A program made the translations under genes and the position numbers. This document shows positions 7,842-18,662 of a DNA stretch of 64,000 bases, in pieces; positions within the stretch are counted from its first letter, which is position 1, and the number at the start of each line of letters is the position of its first letter. The stretch covers positions 10,911 through 74,910 of the forward strand of contig CAWBBX010000016.1 of the NCBI GenBank assembly GCA_963787005.1. Direction: 5' to 3'. This DNA is from FEN-1297 sp963787005. Its GTDB lineage: Bacteria > Bacteroidota > Ignavibacteria > Ignavibacteriales > Ignavibacteriaceae. The notes under the pieces are model-generated. The model was not told the origin of the DNA, made no database searches, and worked only from the letters and a program-made list of their open reading frames with translations.

Positions 7842-8732
7842 TTATTTGGTCGAGAAACGATTCAGCAGTTCTCTCATTTTTTTGATGTGCTCGGGCGCGG
7901 TGCCGCAGCATCCTCCGAGAACGTTAATCCCGGATTCAAGCAGCGCATTCACTTTAGGTATAATAGATTGCGGTGTTTCGGGATAGACCGATATGCCGTG
8001 GACCCATTCCGGGATGCCGGCGTTTGCCTGCGCTATGATAGGTTTGTCGGTGAGCTTTCTCATTTCTGTTACTATCTCTATCATCTCGTCGAATCCCTTA
8101 CCGCAGTTGGAGCCTATGATATCGGCGCCCGCGTTAGATAAAATTTTAACGGCGGAAGCAACGTCGATTCCCCACATTGTCTTAATGCCGGTCTTTCCCT
8201 TCTCGAACGTCATCGAAGCGGCAACAGGAAGTGAAGTCTTTTCTTTCGCGGCTTTAATAGCTAATTCCACTTCTTCGGGGGCCATCATCGTTTCCACGAA
8301 AAGCACGTCGGCTCCCGCCTCCGCCAGCGCCTCCGCCTGCTCCGAGAAAAAACTAAACGCATCTTTTGCTGTTAAACTGCCGAGGGGCTCAAACATTTCT
8401 CCCGTGGGACCGATTGAACCGGCTACGAATTTTCCGGGAGGGCAGACTTCCTTTGCAAGCCGCACACCTTCGGAACAAAATTCTTTTACTCTTTCTTCGT
8501 AGCCGTGGAGCTTCAGCCTAGCGCGGTTAGCGCCGAATGTGTTTGTCTCAACTATATCCGATCCCGCCTCGTAATAATCTTTATGAATGCTTTGTACGAT
8601 TTCAGGGTGCAATATATTAAACTCCTCCGGACAGGCGCCCGAGGGAAGACCTCTTTTTTGAAGTTCGGTACCCATAGCGCCGTCGGATAATAAAAATTTC
8701 CCGGAACTAATAATCTCAAGAAAGCTGTTCAT
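7842..8732 (-). CDS. Homocysteine S-methyltransferase (MetH N-terminal-type domain, stand-alone)
   Basis: This 296-residue TIM-barrel enzyme transfers a methyl group to homocysteine, giving methionine. It shows the family start LSDGAMGTELQKRG and the zinc ligands: Cys in GSNCGKG and the Cys pair in GGCCGTAPEH. It is only the homocysteine domain of MetH; the folate, cobalamin and activation domains are absent. The gene overlaps the corrinoid-protein gene by 17 bases, and a UroD-type methyltransferase gene abuts upstream, so the methyl group very likely comes from methylcobamide on that partner. ATG 8732 is the only good start. Confidence 0.88.
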   Translation of the reverse strand: MNSFLEIISSGKFLLSDGAMGTELQKRGLPSGACPEEFNILHPEIVQSIHKDYYEAGSDIVETNTFGANRARLKLHGYEERVKEFCSEGVRLAKEVCPPGKFVAGSIGPTGEMFEPLGSLTAKDAFSFFSEQAEALAEAGADVLFVETMMAPEEVELAIKAAKEKTSLPVAASMTFEKGKTGIKTMWGIDVASAVKILSNAGADIIGSNCGKGFDEMIEIVTEMRKLTDKPIIAQANAGIPEWVHGISVYPETPQSIIPKVNALLESGINVLGGCCGTAPEHIKKMRELLNRFSTK

Positions 8733-9384
8733 AAATATTCCCTTTTTTGTTTAACCCGATTAATTCTCTGGCCACTTTTACCGCGTCGGTCGCATTGTGA
8801 GCGAAACCGTCAGCCCCGATCTGATTCGCAAAGCTTTGTGAGACCGGGGCTCCGCCGATCATCACCTTAGCATTAATATTTTCTGTTTTAATTCTTTCTA
8901 TGACGGTCTTCATGTAGCTCATTGTTGTTGTTAGCAAAGCCGACATTCCGATGATATCCGCTTCTTCCTTTATTACCGCCTCTATAAATTTATCGGCGCT
9001 TGCGTCTATTCCCAGATCTATTACCGTGAATCCGTTACTTCTGAACATCATCGAAACTATGTTTTTACCTATGTCGTGTATGTCTCCTTTTACCGTTCCT
9101 ATAACAATAGTGCCGTTGGCTTTGATATCCGCCTTAGAGAGAAGCGGCTCGAGAAGAGCAAGCGATGATTTCATAGCCCGCGCGGATATAAGTACCTGCG
9201 GAACAAATATCTGGTTGTCGCGGAATCTAACACCAACAACATCCATTCCGGGCAGTAGTCCGTTATCTAAAATTTCCTTTGCCGAAAGATCGGTACCGAG
9301 AAGCTGTTTGGTCAGCTCAACACATTCATCCTTCTGACCTTGTATAACCGCCTGTGAAAGTTTCTTGAACAACTCTTCTTTCAT
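8716..9384 (-). CDS. Corrinoid (cobalamin-binding) methyltransferase carrier protein
   Basis: A 222-residue two-domain carrier: a helical cap (residues 1 to about 85) and a Rossmann B12-binding domain with the lower-axial His motif GDIHDIGKN, then SALLTTTMSYM and IGGAPVSQSFA. It is of the MtaC/MtbC/MetH-carrier type and shuttles a methyl group between a donor methyltransferase and an acceptor enzyme. Its ATG at 9384 directly abuts the stop of the upstream UroD-family gene. Its end overlaps the homocysteine methyltransferase gene, so the three are translationally coupled. Confidence 0.9.
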   Translation of the reverse strand: MKEELFKKLSQAVIQGQKDECVELTKQLLGTDLSAKEILDNGLLPGMDVVGVRFRDNQIFVPQVLISARAMKSSLALLEPLLSKADIKANGTIVIGTVKGDIHDIGKNIVSMMFRSNGFTVIDLGIDASADKFIEAVIKEEADIIGMSALLTTTMSYMKTVIERIKTENINAKVMIGGAPVSQSFANQIGADGFAHNATDAVKVARELIGLNKKGNIYEQLS

Positions 9385-10560
9385 TTAATACCTCCCGTAT
9401 TCCCGGACGAGTTCGGAAAGAATGGTTATATTTTCCGGCGGCGTGTGCGGAGCAACCGAACAAGCCGTGCTTAAAATGTAACCGCCTCCTGACATGCCTA
9501 TGTTAAGCCTTGATACCGCGTCTTCTTTTATAGATTCCCGTGTCCCGTTCAGTATCGTGTTCACCGGGTCCAAGTTTCCCTTTATAAATGCTTTTCCGCT
9601 CAATTCTTTTTTTGCTTCCTTTAGTTCTACTGTTCCGAGCGGGGGAGGATCAAGTGTATCTACCCCGTTTGTCCCGGTTTCCAGCATCAAGTCGAGCCTG
9701 TCGCCTATGCTTCCGCATGTATGAGTATATACCGGTAAGTCGAATTCTTTTTTAATTTCTTCTACAATCTTTTTTTCATATGGAAGTACGAATTCTCTGT
9801 AATGCTCCCGCGATATTAATCCGGCTCCGGCAAAAGCGGAAGATATCAGAACTGCGTCTACACCTGCCGCGGCCTGCTGTTTCCCCAATTCCACCGCGCC
9901 CATCGTAAGTCTTTCCAGGCACGCTTTAACTTTTCCCGGGTCGTCCATTATTGCCATAAACGCCGACTCGTAGTTAAGCAGCTCTAAAAACTGCGACCAC
10001 GGGGAGAAAACCTCGGAGTGTACAGAATATTCAGAGCCTATTTTCTCTTTAATTATTTTAATGGTGTCCAGATGATAAGCCGGAAAGAAATCATCGAACG
10101 GCCGGGGCCCTTTATCGAATCCCCATGTAAAAGGATAGGTGATATCGGTAAGATCCCAGGGCTCTACATAAAATAATTCTTCGGGCTCGATCTCCTCGAA
10201 AGTAGGAAAGTACCGGCTGCCGTCTTTTTGATAATAATGCGGATTATCGTCCCGCGGAAGGATAGTATAATTACCGTTTTTCCATCTAACGATAGTCTCG
10301 TCTTCTTTTATTTCTATGTTCTCAATAAACTTTTTATAATTCGGATCGCGTCCGGGCAGGTTTATTAGTACACCATCGAAAGAATATTTTTCCCGCATGC
10401 GGAGCAGGGCCTCGGCGAATCCTTCGGAAGAGAACCAGATATCTACAGGATCCACGCCTGAGTTTAAAAAATAATGTCCCGTTGAAAGCTGGCACATTAC
10501 GGGTACCCGGTCGCTTTTTTCCATGCGCATTGCCAGCGCCATTCTTTCGCGTGATGTCAT
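9385..10560 (-). CDS. Uroporphyrinogen-decarboxylase-family methyltransferase (MtaA/CmuA-like)
   Basis: A 391-residue UroD-superfamily protein. It is not a haem enzyme. It carries the zinc-site pattern of corrinoid-linked methyltransferases: HxC in YTHTCGSIGDR, and a late Cys in LSTACSVAPHTPPENI. The start is ATG 10560 with upstream CAGGAA; the frame also opens at TTG 10587, which would add nine residues that do not fit the family start (MTSRERMALAM). It heads a compact minus-strand operon with a corrinoid protein and homocysteine methyltransferase. It probably demethylates an unknown donor, or moves methyl groups onto the corrinoid. The substrate cannot be read from the sequence. Confidence 0.8.
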   Translation of the reverse strand: MTSRERMALAMRMEKSDRVPVMCQLSTGHYFLNSGVDPVDIWFSSEGFAEALLRMREKYSFDGVLINLPGRDPNYKKFIENIEIKEDETIVRWKNGNYTILPRDDNPHYYQKDGSRYFPTFEEIEPEELFYVEPWDLTDITYPFTWGFDKGPRPFDDFFPAYHLDTIKIIKEKIGSEYSVHSEVFSPWSQFLELLNYESAFMAIMDDPGKVKACLERLTMGAVELGKQQAAAGVDAVLISSAFAGAGLISREHYREFVLPYEKKIVEEIKKEFDLPVYTHTCGSIGDRLDLMLETGTNGVDTLDPPPLGTVELKEAKKELSGKAFIKGNLDPVNTILNGTRESIKEDAVSRLNIGMSGGGYILSTACSVAPHTPPENITILSELVREYGRY

Positions 10561-11037
10561 AATGGATTTGTTCCTGAAGTAAATCAATGTAAGTAAACTT
10601 GTAAAAATTATGCCAGGGAAAAAACTTCAATAACGGAAGATAAAGCAAAAAAATACATGACTTTGTTCTCAGTAACGAGAAAAAAGCCGGAAGAATTATT
10701 ATCGCCGCGCTATTAAAGGAAACAATAACTCCTGGGTTTACGATTCTACAAATTAAAATAAAATATGATTTTAACCTACTAGGATGCCGTACTTTTTAGT
10801 CATCTTAACTAGAAATCTATTTAATAATAGTCAAAAACAATCAGAAATTAACCCCGCTTATTATTATTACCGCCCGCTCATCAAAAAAAATAAGATAGGA
10901 TAATATTTTTACATTAAACTTTTATCGCCGATTAAAAATTTGCGGAGAAAAAATAAAATTCTGTTGAATAGTAACCATTGAATTACAATTAAGTCTAAAT
11001 AACAAAAACCCCTGCAATAAAATTACGGAAATAGATT
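10561..11037. other. AT-rich divergent intergenic region
   Basis: About 480 bases lie between the minus-strand corrinoid operon and the plus-strand DUF5916 gene. It must hold both promoters. I see no open frame, no tRNA and no recognisable cobalamin or SAM riboswitch. A small hairpin (TTCTC-AGTAAC-GAGAA) lies near 10670. Confidence 0.4.
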
Positions 11038-13219
11038 ATGCGGAAAACATTACTCTTATTGCTCTTGATTACTGCGGCAGTTCTGGCCGAAAGCAATAAT
11101 CAAAACAAAACACTCATTTTAAAAGAAAACAACAGGGGAAATTAAAATCGACGGCGTTATTGATCCCGCCTGGAGCGCTGCCGACTCTGCCACAAACTTC
11201 TTTCAGCTACAGCAGTACTACGGACAAAAACCTACATGGAGAACAGTCGCGAAAGTCTTAACCACCGACGACGCGATTTACTGTCTGATTAAATGCTACG
11301 AAGACGAGAAATTTATACAGCGCAACACCGGCATGCTCGACGACCGGGGCGGCGATATAGTGTCTTTTATGATTGATACGTTCGACGATCAGAAAACAGC
11401 ATACAAGTTTGCGGTGAGTGCGTCCGGCGTAAAAAACGACTGCAGGCTTTTAGACGACGCACGCAACAGGGATTACAGCTGGGACGGAATCTGGTTCTCC
11501 GCCGCTAAAATTTACAAGTGGGGTTACGTCGTTGAAATGAAGATACCTTATAAATCGATTCAGTACGATAAATCACTCAACTACTGGGGAATCGATTTCG
11601 ACCGCTGGGTACCTTATGAAAACGAAGATCTCTATTGGTGCCGTTACGAACAAAACGAGGGCCAGCGTATTTCAAAATTCGGTAAACTTGTCTTCGAAGA
11701 TTTCCATCCTTCGGTTACCGGATTGAATCTTGAGATATATCCCGTCGGAATTGTTAAAGCAAAATATCTGGGAGATAATAAGTATGACATTAATCCTTCG
11801 GCGGGACTCGACATTTTGTACAATCCCTCGCCGAAATTAAAGTTCCAGCTTACAGCCAATCCCGACTTCGCACAGATTGAGGCCGATCCGTTCGAATTCA
11901 ACATATCGAGATACGAAACTTATTACAACGAGAGAAGACCTTTCTTCACCGAAGGCAACGAAGTTTTTATGGCCGCGGGCAAGCAGCAGAATACCGGCTT
12001 CTACAGGCCGCTCGAACTTTTTTATTCGAGGAGGATCGGTAAGAAACTTCCCGACGGAGGAGAGGTTCCGCTGCTACTGGGCACTAAAGCTTTCGGCCGG
12101 CTGGGCGACTGGGAATACGGCGGATTTGTAGCCGCAACTTCGGCTAAGGATTATATAGAAGACAATACGAAATACACGGAACCGAGAGCGGTATTCGGAG
12201 CCGCGAGAATTAAAAAGCAGGTCTTCGGAAACTCAACCCTCGGTGCTTTGTTCGTCGGTAAGAAGACAAAGGACAGCACGTACGGTGTTCTGGATATCGA
12301 CGGTGCGCTCAGGCAATCCGACTGGCAGCTTGCTTACCAGTTTGCGCGCTCAATAAAAAATTCGCAGGGAGATTACGCTGCTTCAGCAGGATTCACACAG
12401 TTCGGCGAAAAATGGAATACTTTCGTCCGCGGAAAATATATAGGGAAGAATTTCGATATCGATCAGGTAGGGTACGTGCCCTGGATCGGAACCGCGGAGC
12501 TTACCGGTATCACGGGACCGATTTGGTATTTCGACAAAGGCTACATAAAACAAATTTTAGCCTTCGCAGGATTCTCGGTTAATCATAAAGATGTGGAGAA
12601 TTATACCGATCACGCACTCGTTCTTGTTTATAACATGCAGTTCAGAGATAACTGGGGATTCGAGTTCGATTATTCTTTGGGTAAATCGAAAGACTCAGAT
12701 ATAAAGTACGGCTCATACGAACTGGATTTCAGCTCGTGGTATAATATTTCACCCAAATGGAACGCGAACTTGAACGGCGGATTTGCAAGGACTTATAATT
12801 TTTCGCGTGACTACCTGGCGTTCTATACATGGTGGAATGTTTATCTCGATTGGAAAGCTACCGATGTTGTTGATCTCGGAACATCATATAATATGTGGGT
12901 GGAAGGCGACCCGCAGGGGAACATAGCCGACATTACATACGATGCGAGGCCCTATATCTCGGTTACGCCCATCAACGATCTTAATTTCAGAATTTATGTA
13001 GACAACCTTTTTGTTAAATCGAGCGACAGGCTCGAGCATATTCTCGGCGGACTTCTCTTCTCGTATAACTTCTCGCCCAAGAGCTGGATTTATTTCGCGT
13101 ATAACGAGCTGCGCGACAGAAGTGACCAGTACGATCCTGCCGGAAATTTACTGCCGAATAAAATGCATGTGGCTGCAAGAGCCGGCGTGCTGAAGGTTAA
13201 ATATCTTTATTACTTCTAG
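11038..13219 (+). CDS. DUF5916 outer-membrane protein with CBM9-like domain (one frameshift near 11128)
   Basis: ATG 11038 opens a signal peptide (MRKTLLLLLLITAAVLAES). The frame hits a stop after about 35 codons. Removing one A from the AAAA at 11126-11129 joins it to GEIKIDGVIDPAWSAADS, the usual start of a carbohydrate-binding family-9-like domain. The uninterrupted part (first start about 11333) continues through a long beta-rich region with YETYYNERRPFFTEG and many aromatic strands ending in ...VKYLYYF. This matches DUF5916, thought to form an outer-membrane barrel in Bacteroidota. Restored length is about 726 residues. The ligand is unknown. The frameshift may be a sequence error. Confidence 0.82.
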
Positions 13220-13228
13220 AACCTCCGT

Positions 13229-13282
13229 GCCTCTGTGGTGAAGAAACAAACCGCGGAGACGCAAAGGCGCAAAGGGAATTAA
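13229..13282. repeat. Possible remnant of a dispersed CCTCTGTGGTGA / CGCAAAGGCGCAAAG element
   Basis: The phrases ACCTCCGTGCCTCTGTGGTGA and GCGGAGACGCAAAGGCGCAAA resemble a short sequence found scattered between genes in many bacterial genomes (recalled, not searched). It is followed by several GAATGAC words in both orientations up to about 13390. No gene is evident in 13220-13425. Confidence 0.3.
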
Positions 13283-13425
13283 TACAATGGTCCTTCGGTG
13301 ATCATTCTATAGTCATTCATTGTCGGGCCTGTTAATTATTACGATTGAATGACAGCGAAGCGAATGACCATAAATGACAATTGAATGACTGCCTAGAAAG
13401 TAGAACATTCCTAATTTTTTATTAT

Positions 13426-15614
13426 TCAGAGATTACTTAAAAAGTAATCCGAAATCTTCATAAAAAGATGAAGCTGCGTGTTGCCTCCCGAGATTCGATG
13501 GTTTCTATTCGGGTAAACCATAATATCGAACTGCTTTAAAATTCCTGAAATTTATTTGCCAACGCAAGTGTGTTTTGAAAGTGAACGTTATCGTCAGTCG
13601 TTCCGTGAATGATCAGTAATTTTCCTTTCAGTTTATCCGCGTAAGTAAGAACGCTAGCCGAGTTGTAGCCGGCGGTATTATCCTGCGGAGTGCTCATGTA
13701 TCTCTCCGTCCAGATTGTATCATAATATCTAAAGTCGGTAACCGGCGCCACCGCCACACCGACTTTGAAATTGCCGGCGCCTTTTGTCATCATCATTAAT
13801 GTAAGATAGCCGCCGCCGCTCCAGCCCCAGAAGCCGAGCCGCGAAGCATCGACATAGGGAAGCGAGGCAAGATATTTTGCGCCTTCCGTCTGATCGTGCA
13901 CCGACCAATTGCCGAGATCTTTGTAGGCAAGATTCTTAAACGCTTTGCCTCTTCCCCCTGTGCCGCGGTTATCCAAGCAGAAAACTATATAGCCCTGTTC
14001 CGTCATGTATTGATGCCAAATTGTTCTCGAGCCGCCCCAGCGGTCGACTACAAGCTGAGAGCCGGGACCGCCGTATCCGTAAACAAGCACGGGATATTTT
14101 TTACTCGGATCGAAATTATGCGGCTTCATCATGTAAGCGTTCAGTTCCGTGCCGTCGCTTGTCTTTACTTTGATGAACTGGGGGTACACCATGTTATACT
14201 GGGCGAGTGCCGGAATGCTGTTCTTTTGAAGTACACGTACTATTGAACCGTCGTCGTTGTGAAGAATAGTTTGAGTGGGAGTTTTAACGTCGGAGTAATA
14301 ATCTATATAATGTTTAAACCCGGGAGAGAAGACAGCATTATGCCAGCCGGGCTTATCGGATAACCTCTGCAGTCCGGTCCCGTTTAGCTTAACTCTATAA
14401 ATATTCTGCTGAATCGGTGAGTCTTTCTTACCGTAAAAATAGAGCCATCCGCCGGTTTCATCCACTCCCGCAACCGAACTTATTTCCCAATTACCGCTCG
14501 TTAACTGCTTGATTAATTTCCCGGAATAATCGTAAAGATAAGCGTGCCGGTACCCGCTTTTCTCCGATGTCCAGATAATCTCATCTTTATTTTTCAAGAA
14601 CTGTGTATCGTCGTTAACGTCAACCCAGTCGGTATCAGTATCGATAATGACAACTTTAGAATCACCCGTCGATGTATTAGCCATCAGCATTTCCATTTTA
14701 TTTTGCGGACGGTTCAGTCTTATCATCGCCAGGGTCGATGATGAATTGGTCCAATAAATTCTGGGGATATAAATATCGTCGTTTTCCCCGATATCCATCC
14801 AGGTCGTTTTGCCGTTGGGTATATCGGCGACACCTATCTTCACTATAGCATTCTTTGTACCCGCTTTGGGGTATTTTAAATTGAAGACCGAATTGTAATT
14901 TCCAGCCAGCTCATCCACCAAATGAAAGACCCCTACTCTTGTTTGATCCAGCCGCCAGAAAGCGATTTCCTTTCCGTCGGGCGACCAGCGCCAGGCGTCC
15001 GCCAATCCGAACTCCTCCTCGTAAACCCAGTCGTATTCTCCGTTCAAAATATTGTCGGAGCCGTCGTGTGTAATCTGGTACTGCTTGTCGGTGGCAAGAT
15101 TAACCACGTAAATATTATGATCTCTTACAAAACCAACCCACTTGCCGTCGGGTGAGAGTTTTACGTTACGAAGATGAATATCGTTGTGCGCGAGCGCGGT
15201 GATCTTTTTTGAAGCGACGTCAAAAAGATAATAAGGCGCCTGCCTCGAATGCCGCCAGATAGCTTTCTCAGGTCCTTCTATTAATAGATACTTTCCGTTA
15301 TCAGTCCACTCGTAGTGACTCATTTTTATAACTTTACCGTCATACTTTAACTCGGATCCTTTTACCATCAGAATATCTTTGCCGGTTTTTACTTCGCTCT
15401 TATAAATGTCCCGCAGTCCTGATTCGGGATTTTCCTTTGTATAAGTAAACGCCGATCCGTCAGGCTGCCACTGCACGTTCTGTACTGTCTTGCCGGCGAA
15501 TTTATTAGAGCCGAAAATATCGTTAAGCGTCAATTGTTTTTTCACCTGGGCAAACATCAAACAGCCGGCCGATAGTATTATGGCTGTAATAATAAGTGAG
15601 CGGAGTTTCATCAT
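13426..15614 (-). CDS. Secreted dipeptidyl peptidase IV-type serine peptidase (S9), frameshifted near its C-terminus
   Basis: A signal peptide (residues 1-22, ending LMFAQ) precedes the eight-bladed propeller of S9B peptidases with YDWVYEEEF. The alpha/beta hydrolase domain follows, with the catalytic Ser in GWSGGGYLTL and Asp in IHGTTDDNVHFQNT. The uninterrupted frame stops at 13536, before the catalytic His. Adding one base at about 13538-13543 restores QEILKQFDIMVYPNRNHRISGG...DYFLSNL, supplying that His (NRNH) and ending at TGA 13426. The family removes N-terminal X-Pro dipeptides in the periplasm or outside the cell. A one-base deletion is therefore the only defect, perhaps a consensus error. 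Confidence 0.88.
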
Positions 15615-15859
15615 TTTAACCTTTCGATTGGGATTGTGTTAAAAATTTAATTCGGTGTAAGTATCTTCCAATGTTTTTATCTGCTGATAAATAAGGTAAT
15701 AAGGTTAGCGTGTGTTCATTTAGTGTTGTTACTAAGGTTTGGGTTATGGTTTGGTATATCAATTGGAAATGTTTGCCTATAATTCAAAAATCACAAAACC
15801 TTATTTTTAAGATTATACCTTAGTAACAAGTGAAACCTAAAATAAATTAACCTTATTAG
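15615..15859. other. Promoter-side spacer of the peptidase gene
   Basis: This AT-rich sequence between the peptidase start and the 245-bp repeat array contains partial, partly inverted pieces of the array (AACCTTATT and TTAGTAACAAG words in both orientations). No gene is visible. Confidence 0.4.
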
Positions 15860-16735
15860 CTTATTTATATCCGAATTACTATTTGAGATGATCGGGAATA
15901 GTCATCTAATTCAACGGCGCAGATTGATAATCTGCGCTACGGGATAAATAAGTTTAAAAAGAATTTCATAAATGAAGTTCCTACGATTTTCGTGGTTATA
16001 AAAAGCAATGGGCCATGTTTTGTACTTTGTTTGAAATAGCGAAATCTTATTTATCAAATTAAACCTCGGTAACAAGTTCTCACAAAAAGATAATAACCTT
16101 ATTACCTTATTTATCTCCGAATTACTTTTTGAGATGATCGGGAATAGTCATCTAATTCAACGGCGCAGATTGATAATCTGCGCTACGGACAAATAGTTTA
16201 ATTAAGAACTTCATAAATGAAGTTCCTACGATTTTCGTGGTTATAAAAAGCAATGGACCATGTTTTGTACTTTGTTTGAAATAGCGAAACCTTATTTATC
16301 AAATTAAACCTCGGTAACAAGTTATCGCAAGAGGATATAACCTTATTACCTTATTTATATCCGAATTACTTTTTGAGATGATCGGGAATAGTCATCTAAT
16401 TCAACGGCGCAGATTGATAATCTGCGCTACGGGATAAATAAGTTTAAAAAGAACTTCATAAATGAAGTTCCTACGATTTTCGTGGTTATAAAAAGCAATG
16501 GACCATGTTTTGTACTTTGTTTGAAATAGCGAAACCTTATTTATCAAATTAAACCTCGGTAACAAGTTCTCACAAAAAGATAATAACCTTATTACCTTAT
16601 TTATATCCGAATTACTTTTTGAGATGATCGGGAATAGTCATCTAATTCAACGGCGCAGATTGATAATCTGCGCTACGGGACAAATATAGTTTAAAAAGAA
16701 TTTCATAAATGAAATTCCTACGGTAATATTCTTAT
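15860..16735. repeat. Tandem array of about four 245-bp repeats, each with two REP-like palindromes
   Basis: The block GGCGCAGATTGATAATCTGCG followed by CTAC recurs with its AGATT at 15921, 16167, 16411 and 16657 (steps 246, 244, 246). Each unit also has CTTCATAAATGAAGTTCCTAC and the words GATTTTCGTGGTTATAAAAAG and AACCTCGGTAAC. On the minus strand both palindromes follow GTAG. Copies 2 and 4 share details that copy 3 lacks, so the array probably grew by duplicating a dimer of about 490 bp. It has no open frame. Confidence 0.85.
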
Positions 16736-16745
16736 CGATCTGTTA

Positions 16746-18426
16746 TTATTCGGGCCAAAGTTTTGAGATTTCGTCTTTCAAGCCGAGATATTCCCATCTC
16801 ATTAAAGCGATTGGAACATTGCCGTTTTGCATCATATAATCGTGGAATTTTTTCAGACTGAATTTATCACCCATCTTAACTTTTGCGTCCGCAATAAGTT
16901 TGAGAAGCTGGATCTTCCCGATCTGGTAAGATATGCCCTGCCCGGGCGTCTGCGCAAAGAATCCCGCCTCACCCTCGGCGCTTTCTTTATCCATCGGCAC
17001 AGTTTCGGCAAGATACTCTCCGGCCTTTTTAATATCATAATTGCCGAGAGCTAGATTTACATCTACATCCACGCGCAGCGCCCTTAAGCGCATAAACTTG
17101 TAGATAATTTCACGCGTGCGGGGACGATCTTGAAACAAGCCTAACTGCAGCATCATCTCTTCCAGATAAAAACCGATGCCTTCATTTGCTCCGGAGTCAA
17201 AATAATGTCTTCTGATGGGATCGATATTAGCCCATGAGCGGACAAGCTGAAAATAATGCCCCGGCACTCCTTCATGAATAATTATAGGTCTCGGATCCAT
17301 TGCCGATGCTTTTGCGAAGAAGGGAAGCGACGGCGAGGGATCGGGTAAATACCTTACGCCGTCTTCTGTTAATCTTGTCGGCGAGGTAAAATCATCCGTC
17401 TCGCCGATACCGGAAAGCGGCGCCACGTGAGCCGGCAACTTTCTGTCGACGTAATGCCGTACCCATGCGGGTACGGACATAATGTTTTTGTCCTTTATAA
17501 ATTTCCGAATTGATTCCTCATCCTTTTTCTCCTGCTTTATCTGGTCTTCAACTGTTTTAAATATTTTTTCTTTCGGAATATTTTTATCGCGGACTGTTTC
17601 AAGCTCGTCGAACGCTACGGCGCGGTCCCATTCCATATGTCCCATTTTCAATAACTCTTCCGGTGTATAGGGCATTAAAGCTATGTTCTTCAGAAAATAT
17701 TCGTATCCTTTCCTGCCAACACTGTAATGATTTGACATTTTACTTTTATTTGCGGTTAACCATTTGGCGTATGCTTCCAATGCCGCCGCCGCCGATTTTG
17801 TGGGGCCTCCAAGCTCATCCTTTAAAAGAATCCGGAAATATTTTATCAAGTGCAGCTTCGGTTTCATCAAGCTTTACTCCAATTTTATCGAGATTACCGA
17901 GGGCAATATCGGCGAATGCCTGCACGGGCTCGGTAAGATTTTCTTCGGCATCCTTAATTGTTTTGGGTATAGATTTTAATCTGATTATAATATTTCGCGC
18001 TCTATCCGGGGTCATGGGTGTGCTGATTACAAGCAGATCGTAAACCGCGCCTACGGTTTGATATACATAAAAATCCGGGTCGCGCTCAGGGCGTTTTAAT
18101 ACGTTCAGCTCCCAGTTAATGCGCTCAACGGCAGAATGCAGAAGCAGGTAATCGACACTGTCGGATCTGCTCCAGCCTTCTTTCGAAATATTATAAAGCT
18201 CTTCCTTAAAATCTAAATAAGCTTTATTGTATTTTTTAAGGGCCTGCGGGGAATAATCGGGCGCCCATTTATCGGGTCTCTCGACCCGCGGAATATCGTC
18301 CCCGGTGCACGGCTGTTCGGATGCCCGCCAAGCAAAAAATTTGCTGCCGAACGCCTGAAGTTCTCTATTCTGCTGGGGCAGTATAAATGTTGAAAATATT
18401 AAGATTATAAAGGCGGCTTTTTTCAT
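16746..18426 (-). CDS. DUF885 family secreted putative metallopeptidase (split by one frameshift near 17822)
   Basis: Two overlapping frames make one protein. The upstream part, 17815-18426, has a signal peptide (KKAAFIILIFSTFILPQQ) and the N-terminal half of DUF885. The downstream part, 16746 to about 17822, has the metal-binding HEGVPGHYFQ box and ANEGIGFYLEEMMLQLG. Removing one base at the CC/TTT of 17819-17823 joins DSFK to DELGGPTKSAA, giving 559 residues, the normal family length. DUF885 proteins look like zinc peptidases, but substrates are poorly known. It lies on the same strand as the S9 peptidase across the repeat array, and both are exported, suggesting peptide scavenging. Confidence 0.85.
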
Positions 18427-18574
18427 ATATTTCTTTCCGAATTGGTGGTTTTAAGCAGTGATTTCCGCAAGAAACTTATTCATAAGTTAATAAATTCCGA
18501 TGCAATTAATCACTAAACCAAAACGCATTTTTTTTCGATGATTAATTCCTTCAAAAAAGGGGCCTAAACCGAAT

Positions 18575-18601
18575 TAAATAAATTTAACGTTTCTCCGATA
18601 A
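18575..18601 (+). promoter_or_regulatory. Sigma-28 (FliA) promoter of the 614-residue membrane protein gene
   Basis: TAAATAAA at 18575-18582, an 11-base spacer, then TCCGATAA at 18594-18601. The flagellar sigma consensus is TAAAGTTT-N11-GCCGATAA. The spacing is identical to that in front of flagellin in this window. The predicted transcript starts about 55 bases before ATG 18663. Confidence 0.75.
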
Positions 18602-18662
18602 TGAACTGTGTGTGTGCTAAGACTATGACTAATTAACGGACAATTAAAATTTTTTGGGTCGA

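Noticed and set aside
10588..11037. Cobalamin or SAM riboswitch for the corrinoid operon
   Set aside because: I could not find a B12-box or the SAM-aptamer motifs in the divergent intergenic region. A covariance-model search would be needed to exclude it firmly.
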